Positions 33,025-42,321 of a DNA stretch of 47,476 bases are shown here, in pieces (the stretch's first letter is position 1; each line of letters begins with the position of its first letter). Source of the DNA: Oscillospiraceae bacterium (GTDB taxonomy: Bacteria > Bacillota > Clostridia > Oscillospirales > Acutalibacteraceae). The stretch is taken from contig CADBBH010000015.1 in the NCBI GenBank assembly GCA_902792905.1, positions 1 to 47,476 of the forward strand, in the 5' to 3' direction. A program made the position numbers and the translations under genes. Under the pieces are notes generated by a model. That model worked only from the letters and a program-made list of their open reading frames with translations, did no database searches and was not told the DNA's origin.

Positions 33025-34113
33025 TTATTCAGATTCATTGTAATCAAATTTCCACATTACGTCGGTGGGATTCTTTGAAGTCTTCCAGAAGAAATAACTG
33101 CGGGTATTATACTTATCGCTTGCGGATTCGGTAATGAAATTCACGCTCCCGTTTCTGATGAAGAAACCCTCAATCATCGGCATACCGGTATAGACCCGGG
33201 CGGTCTTCTCATCAAGCTTTGCTTTCGCAGTAAAAATATAAAACTCACTGTCATTCCGGCGCCCGTATGATGATACGGCAAAAAGCTTATCGCCCTTGAT
33301 TGCCGCGCACTGAATTTTGCTTACCGTTTCGGGAAGTATATACTTCTTGGGAGCGCTCTTTGCAAAGTTTTTCCATTCATCAGCTGACGACTTGCCTTTG
33401 AGAGTATAGCTTAAAACAACGCTTGAATAATCCTTGCCGGCCTTTTTATTATACGGCTCTTCTGTGTGAAAGAAATTACCGGTGCAGAGAATACCGTCCG
33501 TCACAGTGACATAGGAGGCAGATGCCCCTCCGACAGCCTCGGAAATATCGGTGAATTCGGCTATTGCTACGTCTCTGACAGTTCCGTCGGGAACATAGAG
33601 CATGGAAAGGTCTATATAACCTATCTCGCTCCCCTCGCCCGTTAAATAGAGATTGTAGTTGCTGACACCAATCCCTCCGACATGCCCGGTATAATCCTTG
33701 CCGTCTCTTTTAAGATTGAACTGCGCTTTGAATTCGCCGGTTTTACCGCTCAGAGCGTAAATGACGCTTGGCATTTTCCCTTCCGGATCACAGGCGGAAA
33801 TCAGATACCAGCCCTTCGGATTGAAATATGCCGCACCCTGAGGTACGGTTATTCTGCTGCCGGTAAGACCGGGGATACAGACATCGGGAAGACCATCCTC
33901 TGAATCGTATGAATTGATTCTGCCGCTGAAATACCTTGAAACATATTTCTTATATACTTTGGCATAATCCGCAACGGTATGCGTCTGAGTATAAACAGAA
34001 CCTTCGAGAGTATCAACCGTAACATTGTCCTCTTTCGGTTTCAAGAAATACGGGACCGTAAGACCGGCGGCAATTGCCAATACAATAATAACTGCAATAA
34101 TTGCTTTTTTCAT
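33025..34113 (-). CDS. membrane-anchored extracytoplasmic protein of unknown function
   Basis: The 362-residue protein has an N-terminal helix at about 4-24 after two lysines, an uncleaved anchor or signal peptide. No lipobox cysteine is present. The rest alternates beta-strand segments with GKTGEF, GGIGVSNYNLY, VTDGILCTGN and KGDKLFAVSSYGRR, suggesting a propeller-like fold facing the outside. I recognise no family. It starts seven bases after the alpha-galactosidase stop and probably shares its transcript. Confidence 0.7.
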   Translation of the reverse strand: MKKAIIAVIIVLAIAAGLTVPYFLKPKEDNVTVDTLEGSVYTQTHTVADYAKVYKKYVSRYFSGRINSYDSEDGLPDVCIPGLTGSRITVPQGAAYFNPKGWYLISACDPEGKMPSVIYALSGKTGEFKAQFNLKRDGKDYTGHVGGIGVSNYNLYLTGEGSEIGYIDLSMLYVPDGTVRDVAIAEFTDISEAVGGASASYVTVTDGILCTGNFFHTEEPYNKKAGKDYSSVVLSYTLKGKSSADEWKNFAKSAPKKYILPETVSKIQCAAIKGDKLFAVSSYGRRNDSEFYIFTAKAKLDEKTARVYTGMPMIEGFFIRNGSVNFITESASDKYNTRSYFFWKTSKNPTDVMWKFDYNESE

Positions 34114-34120
34114 AATTCAC

Positions 34121-35782
34121 TCACTGTTTGATAATTACACCCTGCTTGAGATTGAAGGTGAAATTCTTTTCCGCACCGTCTTCAATGTAAATAACCGAAA
34201 TGACATCCTTGTCCGTAAAGCCGGCGGAAATAATCTTTGAGTCATTTACCTTGAAGAATTTTCTGACAAGCTCGGTTTCTTTCTCGCCGTAATCGCCTGC
34301 GTTATCGGAGACGAAAAGAACGTCGCCGAAGAGATTATTGACTTTACCCAGAATAAATTTCTGTTCATCGGTGAAATCAAGATTATTCTTTCTCAGGAAG
34401 AAAACATCAGGATCATTGCAGAACACTCTGTGATTGAGATGACGGCGGAAAATGCTGTTATTCATTGAATTCTGAGCTGAGGGAACCTCGCGGTTGACTC
34501 CGAGCTTATTATAGAATTTACCGCCGTAAACCAGATCGACATCACAGGAAATGCGGCAGGCGTCAACTACGCCGAAGGACGGACCGAGCGGCACACCGCA
34601 GCCGAGGATAAGTTTTTCCTCACCGACGCACTCGCGCAGAAAATCCATTGCCTCGCACATAATCTGACCTCTTGATTTGCCGTTTCTCGGATAAATAGCC
34701 TGAGAATAAAGGAAATCAAGCTTTACCATATCGTAGCCCCAGTCATTGAGGATGACATTGAAGAAATTGCGGATATAATCTGCCGCTTCGGGATTATACA
34801 TATCGAGAGTATATGCGCCTCCCCAGGCAAAGCATCCCCACATCGGCTTGCCCTTCTCATCTTTGATAAGCCATTCCGGATGCTCTTTGGCAACAACCGA
34901 TACTCTCTGGCAAGAGAAAGGAGCAATCCAGATGCCGGCAGTGTAGCCCTTTTCATGGATTCTATCCGCTATAAACTTCATGCCGCGCGGAAATTTCTTT
35001 TCATCAACGGAAAGCCAGTCGCCGACGAAAGTCTCATAGCCGTCATCAATCTGGAAAATGGAAACAGCATCCTTTACTTTGTCGAGTCCGTCAAGGTCGC
35101 GAAGAATAATCTTTTCATCGATTTTCTGGAAATAATTATACCAGCTCGTATAGCCGGACATGTGCTCTATCTTTGATTTGCGCAGATTCAGTGAAGCAAA
35201 ATACTCATCAAACGCTTCATCATATGATTTATTTATGATTAAAACATTGAGAAGTTCATAATCGCCTGAAGCAATAACACCGCAGACATCCTTTTTGATG
35301 AAAAATTTTCCTTCAGAAGTATCATTTTCAAATATGGTGTATCCGGTGCGCTCGGTCTCAGAGCCGAAAAGCTCAATATCCGTACCTTTACGGAAGTAGG
35401 TATAGGTAAAAGAATGAAAATGACCGGGTTTGCCGTCGTAATTCTCAAAAAGATAATCTCCGCTCATCGACGCAAGGTGTCTTGTGAATTTGCTGATATT
35501 CGCTATTGAATTTATGCCCTTGACGATTTCATTGCATCCGACCTCGGGCGAGGTGGACCATGATTGAAAACCGTTTACGAAGAACACTTCATCAGCAGAC
35601 ATCTTTCTTGCGGTTTCAAGTGAAAAAGAGACAAGTTCAATTTCCTTCGCGGGATGAAGAACGACTTTGACAGCGGAATCGGTAACATTGATATCAAGCG
35701 AATAATCATCCGATTTAAGCTCAGATGATTCCTTTATTGAGCCGTTTAATTTATACTTAAAATGAGGAATGAAATTATACAT
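34121..35782 (-). CDS. GH36-type alpha-galactosidase
   Basis: The 553-residue protein has the GH36/melibiase barrel. The nucleophile is Asp356 in MVKLDF (KxD motif), preceded by IFQIDDGYE and GIWIAPFS, and the probable acid/base is Asp414 in RISCDVD. The N-terminal about 200 residues form the beta-sandwich that precedes the barrel. There is no signal peptide, so it acts inside the cell on imported alpha-galactosides. ATG 35782 is chosen for AAGGAG eight bases upstream; an upstream ATG lacks a site. Alpha-galactoside specificity is the likely but unproven call. Confidence 0.88.
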   Translation of the reverse strand: MYNFIPHFKYKLNGSIKESSELKSDDYSLDINVTDSAVKVVLHPAKEIELVSFSLETARKMSADEVFFVNGFQSWSTSPEVGCNEIVKGINSIANISKFTRHLASMSGDYLFENYDGKPGHFHSFTYTYFRKGTDIELFGSETERTGYTIFENDTSEGKFFIKKDVCGVIASGDYELLNVLIINKSYDEAFDEYFASLNLRKSKIEHMSGYTSWYNYFQKIDEKIILRDLDGLDKVKDAVSIFQIDDGYETFVGDWLSVDEKKFPRGMKFIADRIHEKGYTAGIWIAPFSCQRVSVVAKEHPEWLIKDEKGKPMWGCFAWGGAYTLDMYNPEAADYIRNFFNVILNDWGYDMVKLDFLYSQAIYPRNGKSRGQIMCEAMDFLRECVGEEKLILGCGVPLGPSFGVVDACRISCDVDLVYGGKFYNKLGVNREVPSAQNSMNNSIFRRHLNHRVFCNDPDVFFLRKNNLDFTDEQKFILGKVNNLFGDVLFVSDNAGDYGEKETELVRKFFKVNDSKIISAGFTDKDVISVIYIEDGAEKNFTFNLKQGVIIKQ

Positions 35783-35813
35783 AATACTCTCCTTATTCAT
35801 ATAAATCTTCAAA

Positions 35814-35839
35814 GCGGCGGCATCGGGAGATACCGCCGC
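35814..35839 (-). terminator. possible terminator of the foldase gene
   Basis: GCGGCGG/CCGCCGC outer stem (35814-35820/35833-35839) with an inner ATC/GAT pairing and GGGA loop. The minus-strand tail TTTGAAGATTT is weak. Confidence 0.55.
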
Positions 35840-35845
35840 AGCAAA

Positions 35846-37630
35846 TTACTTCTGCCTGTTCTGATATGCAATATTGGATTTGATTGTCTTGCAGAAATTC
35901 TTCATTACTCTGATTGTGCACTTCTCATTGACATCGGCAACATACTTGCCGTCATCCGCGAGCAGAGCCTTTTCGTTTTCAGTAACCTTGTCAGAGGCCA
36001 TCTTTGTCCTGATGGTATCGTACTGGTCTATGTCATCCTTGTTATTGCTTACGAAATAAACGATTTCATAGCCGTCGTCATCAGCTTTGATAACCTTGGT
36101 ATCACCCTTCTTGCGATCGGCGCTGAAAATCCAGGTATTGAACTCATCATTATAACCGCCGGAAGAGATTCTGTAATTCTTAACAAGTCCGCCGATGGTA
36201 TTGGTCTCGGAATCCGAGCTTTCTTTATTTGCAAGATCGGAGAAAGTTTCCTCGGTCTTATCGCCGGCTTTCCACTCCTTGTAGACGCTGTCGGCAGTCT
36301 TTTTGGCTTCCTTCTTTTCGGCATCGGTCACATTCTCGGCATCCTCTGCCTGAACGGCGATCTTGATATGGCGGAAGGAAACGCTGTTACCGGTATATGC
36401 GGGCTTATCAATGATGATAATGTATGCGCTGGCGCCGTCTTTGATGAGGGTCTTATCACCGGCCTTGCGGTCCTTTGCATATACCCAATCTCCGCCCTTG
36501 GTGCTGACAGCGGAGCTGATTGAGCTGTAAGAGGAATTCTTGAGCTCGATTGTATTCTTGACCTCTTCCTTATCTTCCTCTTTATCCTCTGCCTGCTCTT
36601 CGGTCTCTGCAGGCTCCTCGGCAGTTTCTTCTTCTTTTTCGTCTTCTGCCTTATCTTTTTCTTCTTCTGCCTTCTTCTCTTCCTCTTTTGCCTTCAGGTA
36701 GTCGGCAAGGGCTGTTTCAAGAGTGGCAACATCAGTGACATCGGCATAAACGCCTTCTGCCTCTTTATATATCTTTTCGTTCTCTTTATTCTGTCTCTTT
36801 TCGAGATCCTTCTCGGTCTCTCCCTCTTCAGCGGTAAGGGTTTCGCCGGCGAACTTATAATAATGGATATCAGCGTAGTCATAGTCCTTCTTGTTCTTAT
36901 TATACTCCGCTTTGATATCATCAAGTTTTACGGCTGCGGTGAAATCTTCCTTGAGCTTTTCCTGATAATGAGAAGCTGTCTCCTGTATCTCGAGCTGCTT
37001 TCTGAACATCTTGGTGGTGAAGCCTGCGCCGAAGGACGCTCTGAGATAGCTGTCAAGCGAATAGCCGTTTTCGGCGGCAGTGCTCTTATAATTCTCGATT
37101 GTTTCGTTGATTTCATTCTGAGCATCTTCGTCAAGCTCAAATCCGTTAGCCTTCGCTTCAAGATAATATGCTAAAAGCTGACGGGCCTGCTCAATGGATT
37201 CGGTTCTGAAATACTCGGCATAGTTGGTCGGTTTGCCGTCTTCACCGGTGAAAGGAATCTCATCGGGAGCTTTATCGGTTGAGAATCCGGAACTCTGGCC
37301 ATACTGCTGATACATCTGCTCCATATAAGCAGCCTGCTGATACATATTCTTATAATAGAATTCATACTCGGTAGCCGAAACTCTCTGGCTGCCGACCTTG
37401 AGAGCGGTAGACATCTTGCCGGTAAAGCCGAAAATGGCGTTTGCCCAGCAGCAGATACCGAAGAGAATCGCCGCGCAGAGAACAACTGCAACGACTTTCT
37501 TGCCTATGCCGGCCACTTTTTTGCCGGCTTCAAGGCTCTTGGCATTCTTTTTATTGGCCTTGGCTATTCTGGCTTTACGTTCTTCGCGATAAAGCTCAGC
37601 CTTGGTTTTTTCGTTTTCTTTCTTTGCCAT
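35846..37630 (-). CDS. membrane-anchored SurA/PrsA-type foldase (PPIase)
   Basis: The 594-residue protein has a charged cytosolic N-terminus (about 1-40) rich in Lys, a membrane helix at about 45-66, then an outside SurA_N-like helical region (about 70-220). Next comes a Lys/Glu-rich low-complexity stretch (about 285-330), and a parvulin-type rotamase segment with SFRHIKIAVQ (about 430) and FSDLANKESSDS. It should help exported proteins fold. ATG 37630 is preferred to 37642, where the site would touch the start. It has its own promoter and precedes the GH36 gene. Confidence 0.82.
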   Translation of the reverse strand: MAKKENEKTKAELYREERKARIAKANKKNAKSLEAGKKVAGIGKKVVAVVLCAAILFGICCWANAIFGFTGKMSTALKVGSQRVSATEYEFYYKNMYQQAAYMEQMYQQYGQSSGFSTDKAPDEIPFTGEDGKPTNYAEYFRTESIEQARQLLAYYLEAKANGFELDEDAQNEINETIENYKSTAAENGYSLDSYLRASFGAGFTTKMFRKQLEIQETASHYQEKLKEDFTAAVKLDDIKAEYNKNKKDYDYADIHYYKFAGETLTAEEGETEKDLEKRQNKENEKIYKEAEGVYADVTDVATLETALADYLKAKEEEKKAEEEKDKAEDEKEEETAEEPAETEEQAEDKEEDKEEVKNTIELKNSSYSSISSAVSTKGGDWVYAKDRKAGDKTLIKDGASAYIIIIDKPAYTGNSVSFRHIKIAVQAEDAENVTDAEKKEAKKTADSVYKEWKAGDKTEETFSDLANKESSDSETNTIGGLVKNYRISSGGYNDEFNTWIFSADRKKGDTKVIKADDDGYEIVYFVSNNKDDIDQYDTIRTKMASDKVTENEKALLADDGKYVADVNEKCTIRVMKNFCKTIKSNIAYQNRQK

Positions 37631-37689
37631 AGTGAATATCATCCTTTTCTCAGATAATGCTTATTGACGCAATGTCACATAATGAATAT

Positions 37690-37718
37690 ATAATAAACTA
37701 TTTTTATTATTTTTACAA
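37690..37718 (-). promoter_or_regulatory. promoter of the foldase gene
   Basis: On the minus strand TTGTAA (37718-37713) and TATTAT (37695-37690) with a 17-base spacer, 60 bases before the ATG. Confidence 0.6.
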
Positions 37719-37740
37719 GTATTTTTTTATAAAAGCAGAT

Positions 37741-38712
37741 TTATTTTACAAACAGTTCACCGGAAAGAAATTCTTTCTTGAACCATACCTCCTGTGTTTC
37801 AAACTCCATACCGTTGAGATAATTGAGCTGGCCTGCATCTGATTCAAAATCAAACCCGAGCTTTTGCGAATACAAAAACTGCTTTTTATAGCCGTATTTT
37901 TTATTGAGAGCGTTCGTGCCGTATTTGCCGTCTCCGAGAAGCGGGTGGCCGATATGGGCAAACTGGGCGCGTATCTGATGAGTCCGTCCGGTAAGAAGTT
38001 CGACCTCGACGAGAGATAAATCGTTCTTTTCGGCCAGTACAGAATACTTGGTCTTCATAAGCTTTCCGCCCGGAATCTCTTTATCGAATACCTCCGCCTT
38101 ATTCTTACCCTCATCTTTTATCATCCACGCTTCAAGCACTCCGCTTTTCTTATTGATGATACCGTGAACAACACAGAGATAGTATTTATGAATCTCGCGG
38201 TTTTTGAGCTTAAGATTGAGAATCCTCAGCGACTCGGCATTCTTTGCGGCGATAACAATACCGCCCGTATTGCGGTCGATTCTGTTGACGAGCGAAGGAG
38301 TAAAGGAATTCTCGGCTTTCGGATCATACTCCCCTTTTTCATATAAATACCGCTGAACACGGGAAATCAGAGTATCGTTATACTCATTATTATCCGGATG
38401 AGAAAGCACTCCGACACTTTTATTAAGAAGCATCAGATTTTCATCCTCATAAACTATATCGAGTTTTCTTGACGCAGTCAGAAAATCATACTTTTCGCGC
38501 ACCGAAGCAAAGAATTCATCCTTGACATAAAGCGCGACAACATCACCCTCGCAGAGCTTATCGGAAATCTGCGCGCGCTTGCCGTTGACCTTAATGTTCT
38601 TGCGGCGTATTTCCTTATACATAAGCGATTGCGGGAGAGCGGGTACTGCCTTGGAAATGAACTTATCCAGGCGCTGACCTGCGTCGTTTTTCCCTACGGT
38701 AAATTGTTTCAC
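37741..38712 (-). CDS. RluA-family pseudouridine synthase
   Basis: The enzyme isomerises uridine in 23S rRNA or tRNA. The 323-residue protein has an S4 RNA-binding domain (about 12-65) and the catalytic Asp146 in VNRIDRNTGG, then LTGRTHQIRAQFAHIGHPLLGD. The start is GTG 38712 with GGAG seven bases upstream, and it overlaps the recombinase stop (GTGA). The overlap arises because the recombinase reads into the ribosome site of this gene. Exact target uridine is unknown (RluC/RluD-like). Confidence 0.93.
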   Translation of the reverse strand: MKQFTVGKNDAGQRLDKFISKAVPALPQSLMYKEIRRKNIKVNGKRAQISDKLCEGDVVALYVKDEFFASVREKYDFLTASRKLDIVYEDENLMLLNKSVGVLSHPDNNEYNDTLISRVQRYLYEKGEYDPKAENSFTPSLVNRIDRNTGGIVIAAKNAESLRILNLKLKNREIHKYYLCVVHGIINKKSGVLEAWMIKDEGKNKAEVFDKEIPGGKLMKTKYSVLAEKNDLSLVEVELLTGRTHQIRAQFAHIGHPLLGDGKYGTNALNKKYGYKKQFLYSQKLGFDFESDAGQLNYLNGMEFETQEVWFKKEFLSGELFVK

Positions 38713-40232
38713 TGATTACTCCGTTCTGATGTATTGAAAAAAGCACCCATCGGGTGCTTCTTTCGTGGCGCACCGGCTGATAAAGATTCCGAACTGTCTA
38801 TTGCACCTTCAACTTCCTTGAAAGAGATGGTTTTCTTAACATTCTTAAAGTTATATGTGATTATTACTTTATCATCATAAAGATAAATCTTGTTGACAAA
38901 ATGATTAATAAGTTTTCTTCGGTGGTCAACACGGTCCGGGTCATAATTACGGAAACTTTTGAGATAAGCAAGAATCATTTCCTTGTTTATATTTGGCTTT
39001 TTTGATTCCAACGCTGCTATTCCCGTATTCAGCTTTTTCTTTTGAGCTTCGAGTTCCTCAAGTCTTTGCTTTGTTGACTCTGTAATTATCCCCTGCTCCA
39101 TCGCTTTTATCAGATTTGATATGCTCTTTTGAACATCATCGACCTGACTGCGATATGCAGGCAAAAGCGGGTCTTCAGTTCCGACCAATGCAATAATTTT
39201 GTCTGCAATGTATTCAATCAGCTTGTCGTCCAGCAACATTTTGACAGTATCGTTTACTACAAGGTCCTCAATCCATTCTTTTTTAACCGACTTCTTGTCG
39301 CATCCGCCGTGCCGTTTAACATCTGCACATTTATAATAGCGATAAATGATTCCGGCGTGATTCTTTCCGCTTTCGCCGAACATCTGATTTTTGCATTTGC
39401 CGCAATAAAGCTTTGTAGTCAGCAAATATTCTTCTGCCGCTTTATGTTTTGCTATTGACCGACGATTGACATTCAGCATTTCCTGAACGGTATCAAATAA
39501 CTCTTCGCTTATAATTGCCGGGATACCATTAGGAACAACCACATCGCTGTGCTTGTATTCTCCGATGTATATTCTGTTATGCAGAATTCTTCCGACAGAA
39601 TTCACATTGAGCGGATTTCCTCTAGAATTGACAACTCCTTTTTCGTTCAGCTTATCGACTATCTGCTGAAGTTTCATTCCTTCCGAATAGTTAACGAATA
39701 TCTCTTTGACAAGAGGAGCAGTAACCGGATCGGGCTTTAAATGCTGTTCTTCGTCAACATAAAGTCCAAACGGTATCCCTCCGCCGTTATATTTACATTT
39801 CAAAGCGTTTTCTGTTTGTCCGCGTTTAACTTTTTCGGCAAGTTCAACAGAATAGTATTCCGCCATGCCTTCAAGCATGGTTTCAAGCAGAATTCCTTCC
39901 GCTCCCTCGGAAATTGTTTCAGTTGCAGATATAACCCTGACACCATTCTTTTTCAAAACATATTTATATTTTGCACTGTCATATCTGTTCCTTGCAAAAC
40001 GGTCCAGTTTCCAAACAAGCACTGCTTCAAATGATTTGTTCGCGCTGTCTTTAATAAGCTGCTGAAATTCGGGCCTGTTATCAGTTTTGGCAGAAAACGC
40101 TCTGTCTGTGTATACGCCGATAATATCCATTCCGTTTTTCTCAGCGTATTCACGGCATTCTCTTACCTGCCCTTCAATTGATTCCTCGCGCTGATTATCG
40201 GATGAATATCGGGCATAGATTACTGCGTTCAT
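38709..40232 (-). CDS. large serine recombinase (site-specific integrase)
   Basis: The 507-residue protein has the resolvase catalytic domain (about 1-140), with nucleophile Ser10 in YARYSSDNQ, WKLDRFARN and EGMAEYYSVELAE. A recombinase domain follows, then a zinc ribbon (CGKC...C...C, about 275-312) and a coiled coil (about 365-410). It catalyses integration or excision without extensive homology. The last about 17 residues (KKHPMGAFFNTSERSNQ) are encoded by a terminator hairpin and the ribosome site of rluA, so the native C-terminus may be shorter. It follows the AlbA gene by 18 bases and is probably cotranscribed. Confidence 0.93.
   Translation of the reverse strand: MNAVIYARYSSDNQREESIEGQVRECREYAEKNGMDIIGVYTDRAFSAKTDNRPEFQQLIKDSANKSFEAVLVWKLDRFARNRYDSAKYKYVLKKNGVRVISATETISEGAEGILLETMLEGMAEYYSVELAEKVKRGQTENALKCKYNGGGIPFGLYVDEEQHLKPDPVTAPLVKEIFVNYSEGMKLQQIVDKLNEKGVVNSRGNPLNVNSVGRILHNRIYIGEYKHSDVVVPNGIPAIISEELFDTVQEMLNVNRRSIAKHKAAEEYLLTTKLYCGKCKNQMFGESGKNHAGIIYRYYKCADVKRHGGCDKKSVKKEWIEDLVVNDTVKMLLDDKLIEYIADKIIALVGTEDPLLPAYRSQVDDVQKSISNLIKAMEQGIITESTKQRLEELEAQKKKLNTGIAALESKKPNINKEMILAYLKSFRNYDPDRVDHRRKLINHFVNKIYLYDDKVIITYNFKNVKKTISFKEVEGAIDSSESLSAGAPRKKHPMGAFFNTSERSNQ
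38741..38759 (-). terminator. terminator inside the recombinase 3' end
   Basis: AAGCACCC-atc-GGGTGCTT, an 8-bp stem followed by TTTT on the minus strand. It ends transcription before rluA and may be an original host terminator captured in the coding frame. Confidence 0.75.
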
Positions 40233-40250
40233 CGTATCACCTGATTTCTC

Positions 40251-41501
40251 TTAATCACAAATGTATTTGATTCCTCTACCATTTCCTGTTGTTTTAATAT
40301 AGCCGTTTTTGACAAGATTCTTTAAAATGCTGACGGTTTTTGTTTTTCCGAACCCGCACCCTTCAGCTATTTCAGAACTCGAAAGGGCAATATTGTTTTT
40401 CAAAAATGTGTATATCGTTTTTTCATCTTCATTTAAAGGTATTTCTTTTTCAACAGTAGGCAAAATTACACTGATTGTATTATCTGACACTTCAAACCTT
40501 GGTTTTATTTCGCTGTCGGTGTAAGCTTCGTTTATTCTTTTGACTCCGGTTCCGAACCGTTCAATCTGATGAAGCCGGAAAAACACATTACCGATTATCG
40601 GATTTCTGAGAATTGAAAGCCTTCCCGCAAGATATTCTTCTTTTGATATACCGTGAGGCAAACCGCCGGGAGAAACAATTTCTATTCTGTCCTTGAACAT
40701 GGAAACTCTGACATTTGCGTTTACATCCCATGTTCTGTGAACTATAGCATTAACGACAGCTTCTCTGAATGCTTTTTCGGGGATAAGTTCTTTTTCCGTT
40801 CTTAGCATACCATCAATTATTTCATACTGATAATACTTTTTGAACATTTCACAGGCAACATCAAATTGGGCAAGGCAGGATGTTTTTTCACAGAGTTTTC
40901 TATCCATAATGATATCAATGCTTTCACCGAAGCGCACAATGTCAATTCCGGGAAAGCTGTTTTTGTCCGCAAGAATCTCACCGGCAATATTATAACCTTC
41001 ATCATCAGAATACAATTCAAGGGTTTTCAATATGTTTTCATCAAGTTTTTTAATGGTTATCTGCTCTTTCAGCTTTTGCTCAAGTACACCGAATTTTAGA
41101 TTTTGAGTCTTTGACGGAAGATCTTCAAATGATTTATTCTGGCCTTCAAGCAAAAGCCGGCGCAGTTCGACAGCATCAACCTCAACAGTAGATGTATCGT
41201 TTCTGATATAAGCTTTTGATTTATATAAATATGGTTTATTAAGTCCTTCGTATACTGTCAGGGTAATAATGTTATTACTGTTAACTGAAAGCGTATATCT
41301 CGGCTTAGGAGAAATACTGTCGTTTATTTTGTTTTCAATATCCAGGCAGGCAGACTTAGGTTCATTAACTCCAACCGGCTTGCCGGAATCGGTAATTCCG
41401 AACTTTATTTCTCCCGTTCCGAAATTCGCGAATGCGCTGACTGTTTTAAGAAATGTATTGGTGATTTTTTCTTTATATTCTAAAACATTTGACTCTTTCA
41501 T
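40251..41501 (-). CDS. AlbA_2/Schlafen-type DNA-binding protein with GHKL-like and wHTH domains
   Basis: The 416-residue protein starts with an AlbA_2 domain (about 1-110) marked by ESNVLEYKEK, SAFANFGTGEIKFGITDSG and the Arg-Asn pair in KAYIRNDTST. A GHKL ATPase-like segment follows, with REAVVNAIVHRTWD and HGISKEEYLAGRLSILRNPIIGNVF, then FGTGVKRI. A winged HTH is at the end (SSSEIAEGCGFGKTKTVSILKNLVKNGYI). Such proteins are transcriptional regulators common in mobile elements. It has an operator-rich promoter of its own and lies upstream of the recombinase, which it may control. Confidence 0.88.
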   Translation of the reverse strand: MKESNVLEYKEKITNTFLKTVSAFANFGTGEIKFGITDSGKPVGVNEPKSACLDIENKINDSISPKPRYTLSVNSNNIITLTVYEGLNKPYLYKSKAYIRNDTSTVEVDAVELRRLLLEGQNKSFEDLPSKTQNLKFGVLEQKLKEQITIKKLDENILKTLELYSDDEGYNIAGEILADKNSFPGIDIVRFGESIDIIMDRKLCEKTSCLAQFDVACEMFKKYYQYEIIDGMLRTEKELIPEKAFREAVVNAIVHRTWDVNANVRVSMFKDRIEIVSPGGLPHGISKEEYLAGRLSILRNPIIGNVFFRLHQIERFGTGVKRINEAYTDSEIKPRFEVSDNTISVILPTVEKEIPLNEDEKTIYTFLKNNIALSSSEIAEGCGFGKTKTVSILKNLVKNGYIKTTGNGRGIKYICD

Positions 41502-41520
41502 TATTCACACTCCAATCTGT

Positions 41521-41614
41521 TTTGCGTTCATATAATACCACATTATGAACGCAAATGCAACCGTAAATATTTGCGTTCGCATTATCGTTCGTTTTATTCT
41601 TTTTTGTGAACGAT
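41521..41614. promoter_or_regulatory. promoter and inverted-repeat operators of the AlbA gene
   Basis: On the minus strand TTGCAT (41560-41555) and TATTAT (41537-41532) with a 17-base spacer form the promoter. TTTGCGTTCATA (41521-41532) and TATGAACGCAAA (41544-41555) are perfect 12-bp arms around 11 bases that cover the -10 and spacer. A third half site TTTGCGTTC lies at 41570-41578, and ATCGTTC/GAACGAT at 41584-41590/41608-41614. This suggests tight autoregulation, inferred from position only. Confidence 0.75.
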
Positions 41615-41829
41615 ATCTTTTAGGTTTATACGACTTTTTTACGCAAAAGGATACAGTTTATTGAAAAACTTTTTTGTCAGAGGTAAGGACATAGGTTATT
41701 AAAAATAAAAAAGATAAGGAACCATATTTTACTATACATTTTTTATCTGAAAATGTGTATAATTGTCAATGTAAATCGTCTTATTATTGAGATCTCAAAT
41801 CAGGCCGGCAATGCAAAGGAGGTGAACTG
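41615..41829. other. intergenic region before the ECF pair
   Basis: No gene seen. TATAAT at 41758-41763 may be a -10 for the sigma gene with a poor -35. It sits at one end of an imperfect inverted repeat TATACATTTT...AAAATGTGTATA (about 41733-41760). Confidence 0.35.
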
Positions 41830-42321
41830 GTGAATAATGATGTGGTTTTAAAACTGTATGAAAAGTACGCGCAGGATATATTCAGGTTCGCTTATTCTTA
41901 TTTAAATTCCTACAGTGATGCTCAGGATGTTGTCCACGAAGTTTTTCTGAAAATGCTGAAAAGCAATATCAGAATAACAGAGGGTAAAGAAAAAAGCTAT
42001 ATTCTCAAAATGGCGGCAAACAACTGCAAAGACCTTCTTAAATCAAAAAACCGTTCTGCTGTTATTTCGTTTGACGAATTGCCCTCAAGCGCCGAAGCAT
42101 ACGAAGATGATTTTAAGGATAACGAACTTACAGCGGCGCTGAAAAAAATTCCCGAGAATTACAGAATCGTTATCCACCTTCACTATTACGAAGAACTGAG
42201 CGTGAAAGAAACAGCAAAAATCCTGAAACTGTCGGTTTCATGTGTTTCAATGCGGCTGACAAGAGCAAAAGAAATGCTCAGAGAAGCATTAAAGGAGTAT
42301 AGCTATGAAAAGATTTTATAA
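41830..42321 (+). CDS. ECF-type sigma factor
   Basis: The 163-residue protein has region 2 (IFRFAYSYLNSYSDAQDVVHEVFLKML) and region 4 with the HTH LSVKETAKILKLSVSCVSMRLTRAKE. The GTG start has AAAGGAGGTGAACT, an excellent site. Its end overlaps the next gene by 17 bases, and that gene encodes a membrane protein like an anti-sigma factor. It is likely autoregulated. Unlike the ECF factor at 29239, it belongs to the accessory region. Confidence 0.9.
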   Translation: MNNDVVLKLYEKYAQDIFRFAYSYLNSYSDAQDVVHEVFLKMLKSNIRITEGKEKSYILKMAANNCKDLLKSKNRSAVISFDELPSSAEAYEDDFKDNELTAALKKIPENYRIVIHLHYYEELSVKETAKILKLSVSCVSMRLTRAKEMLREALKEYSYEKIL

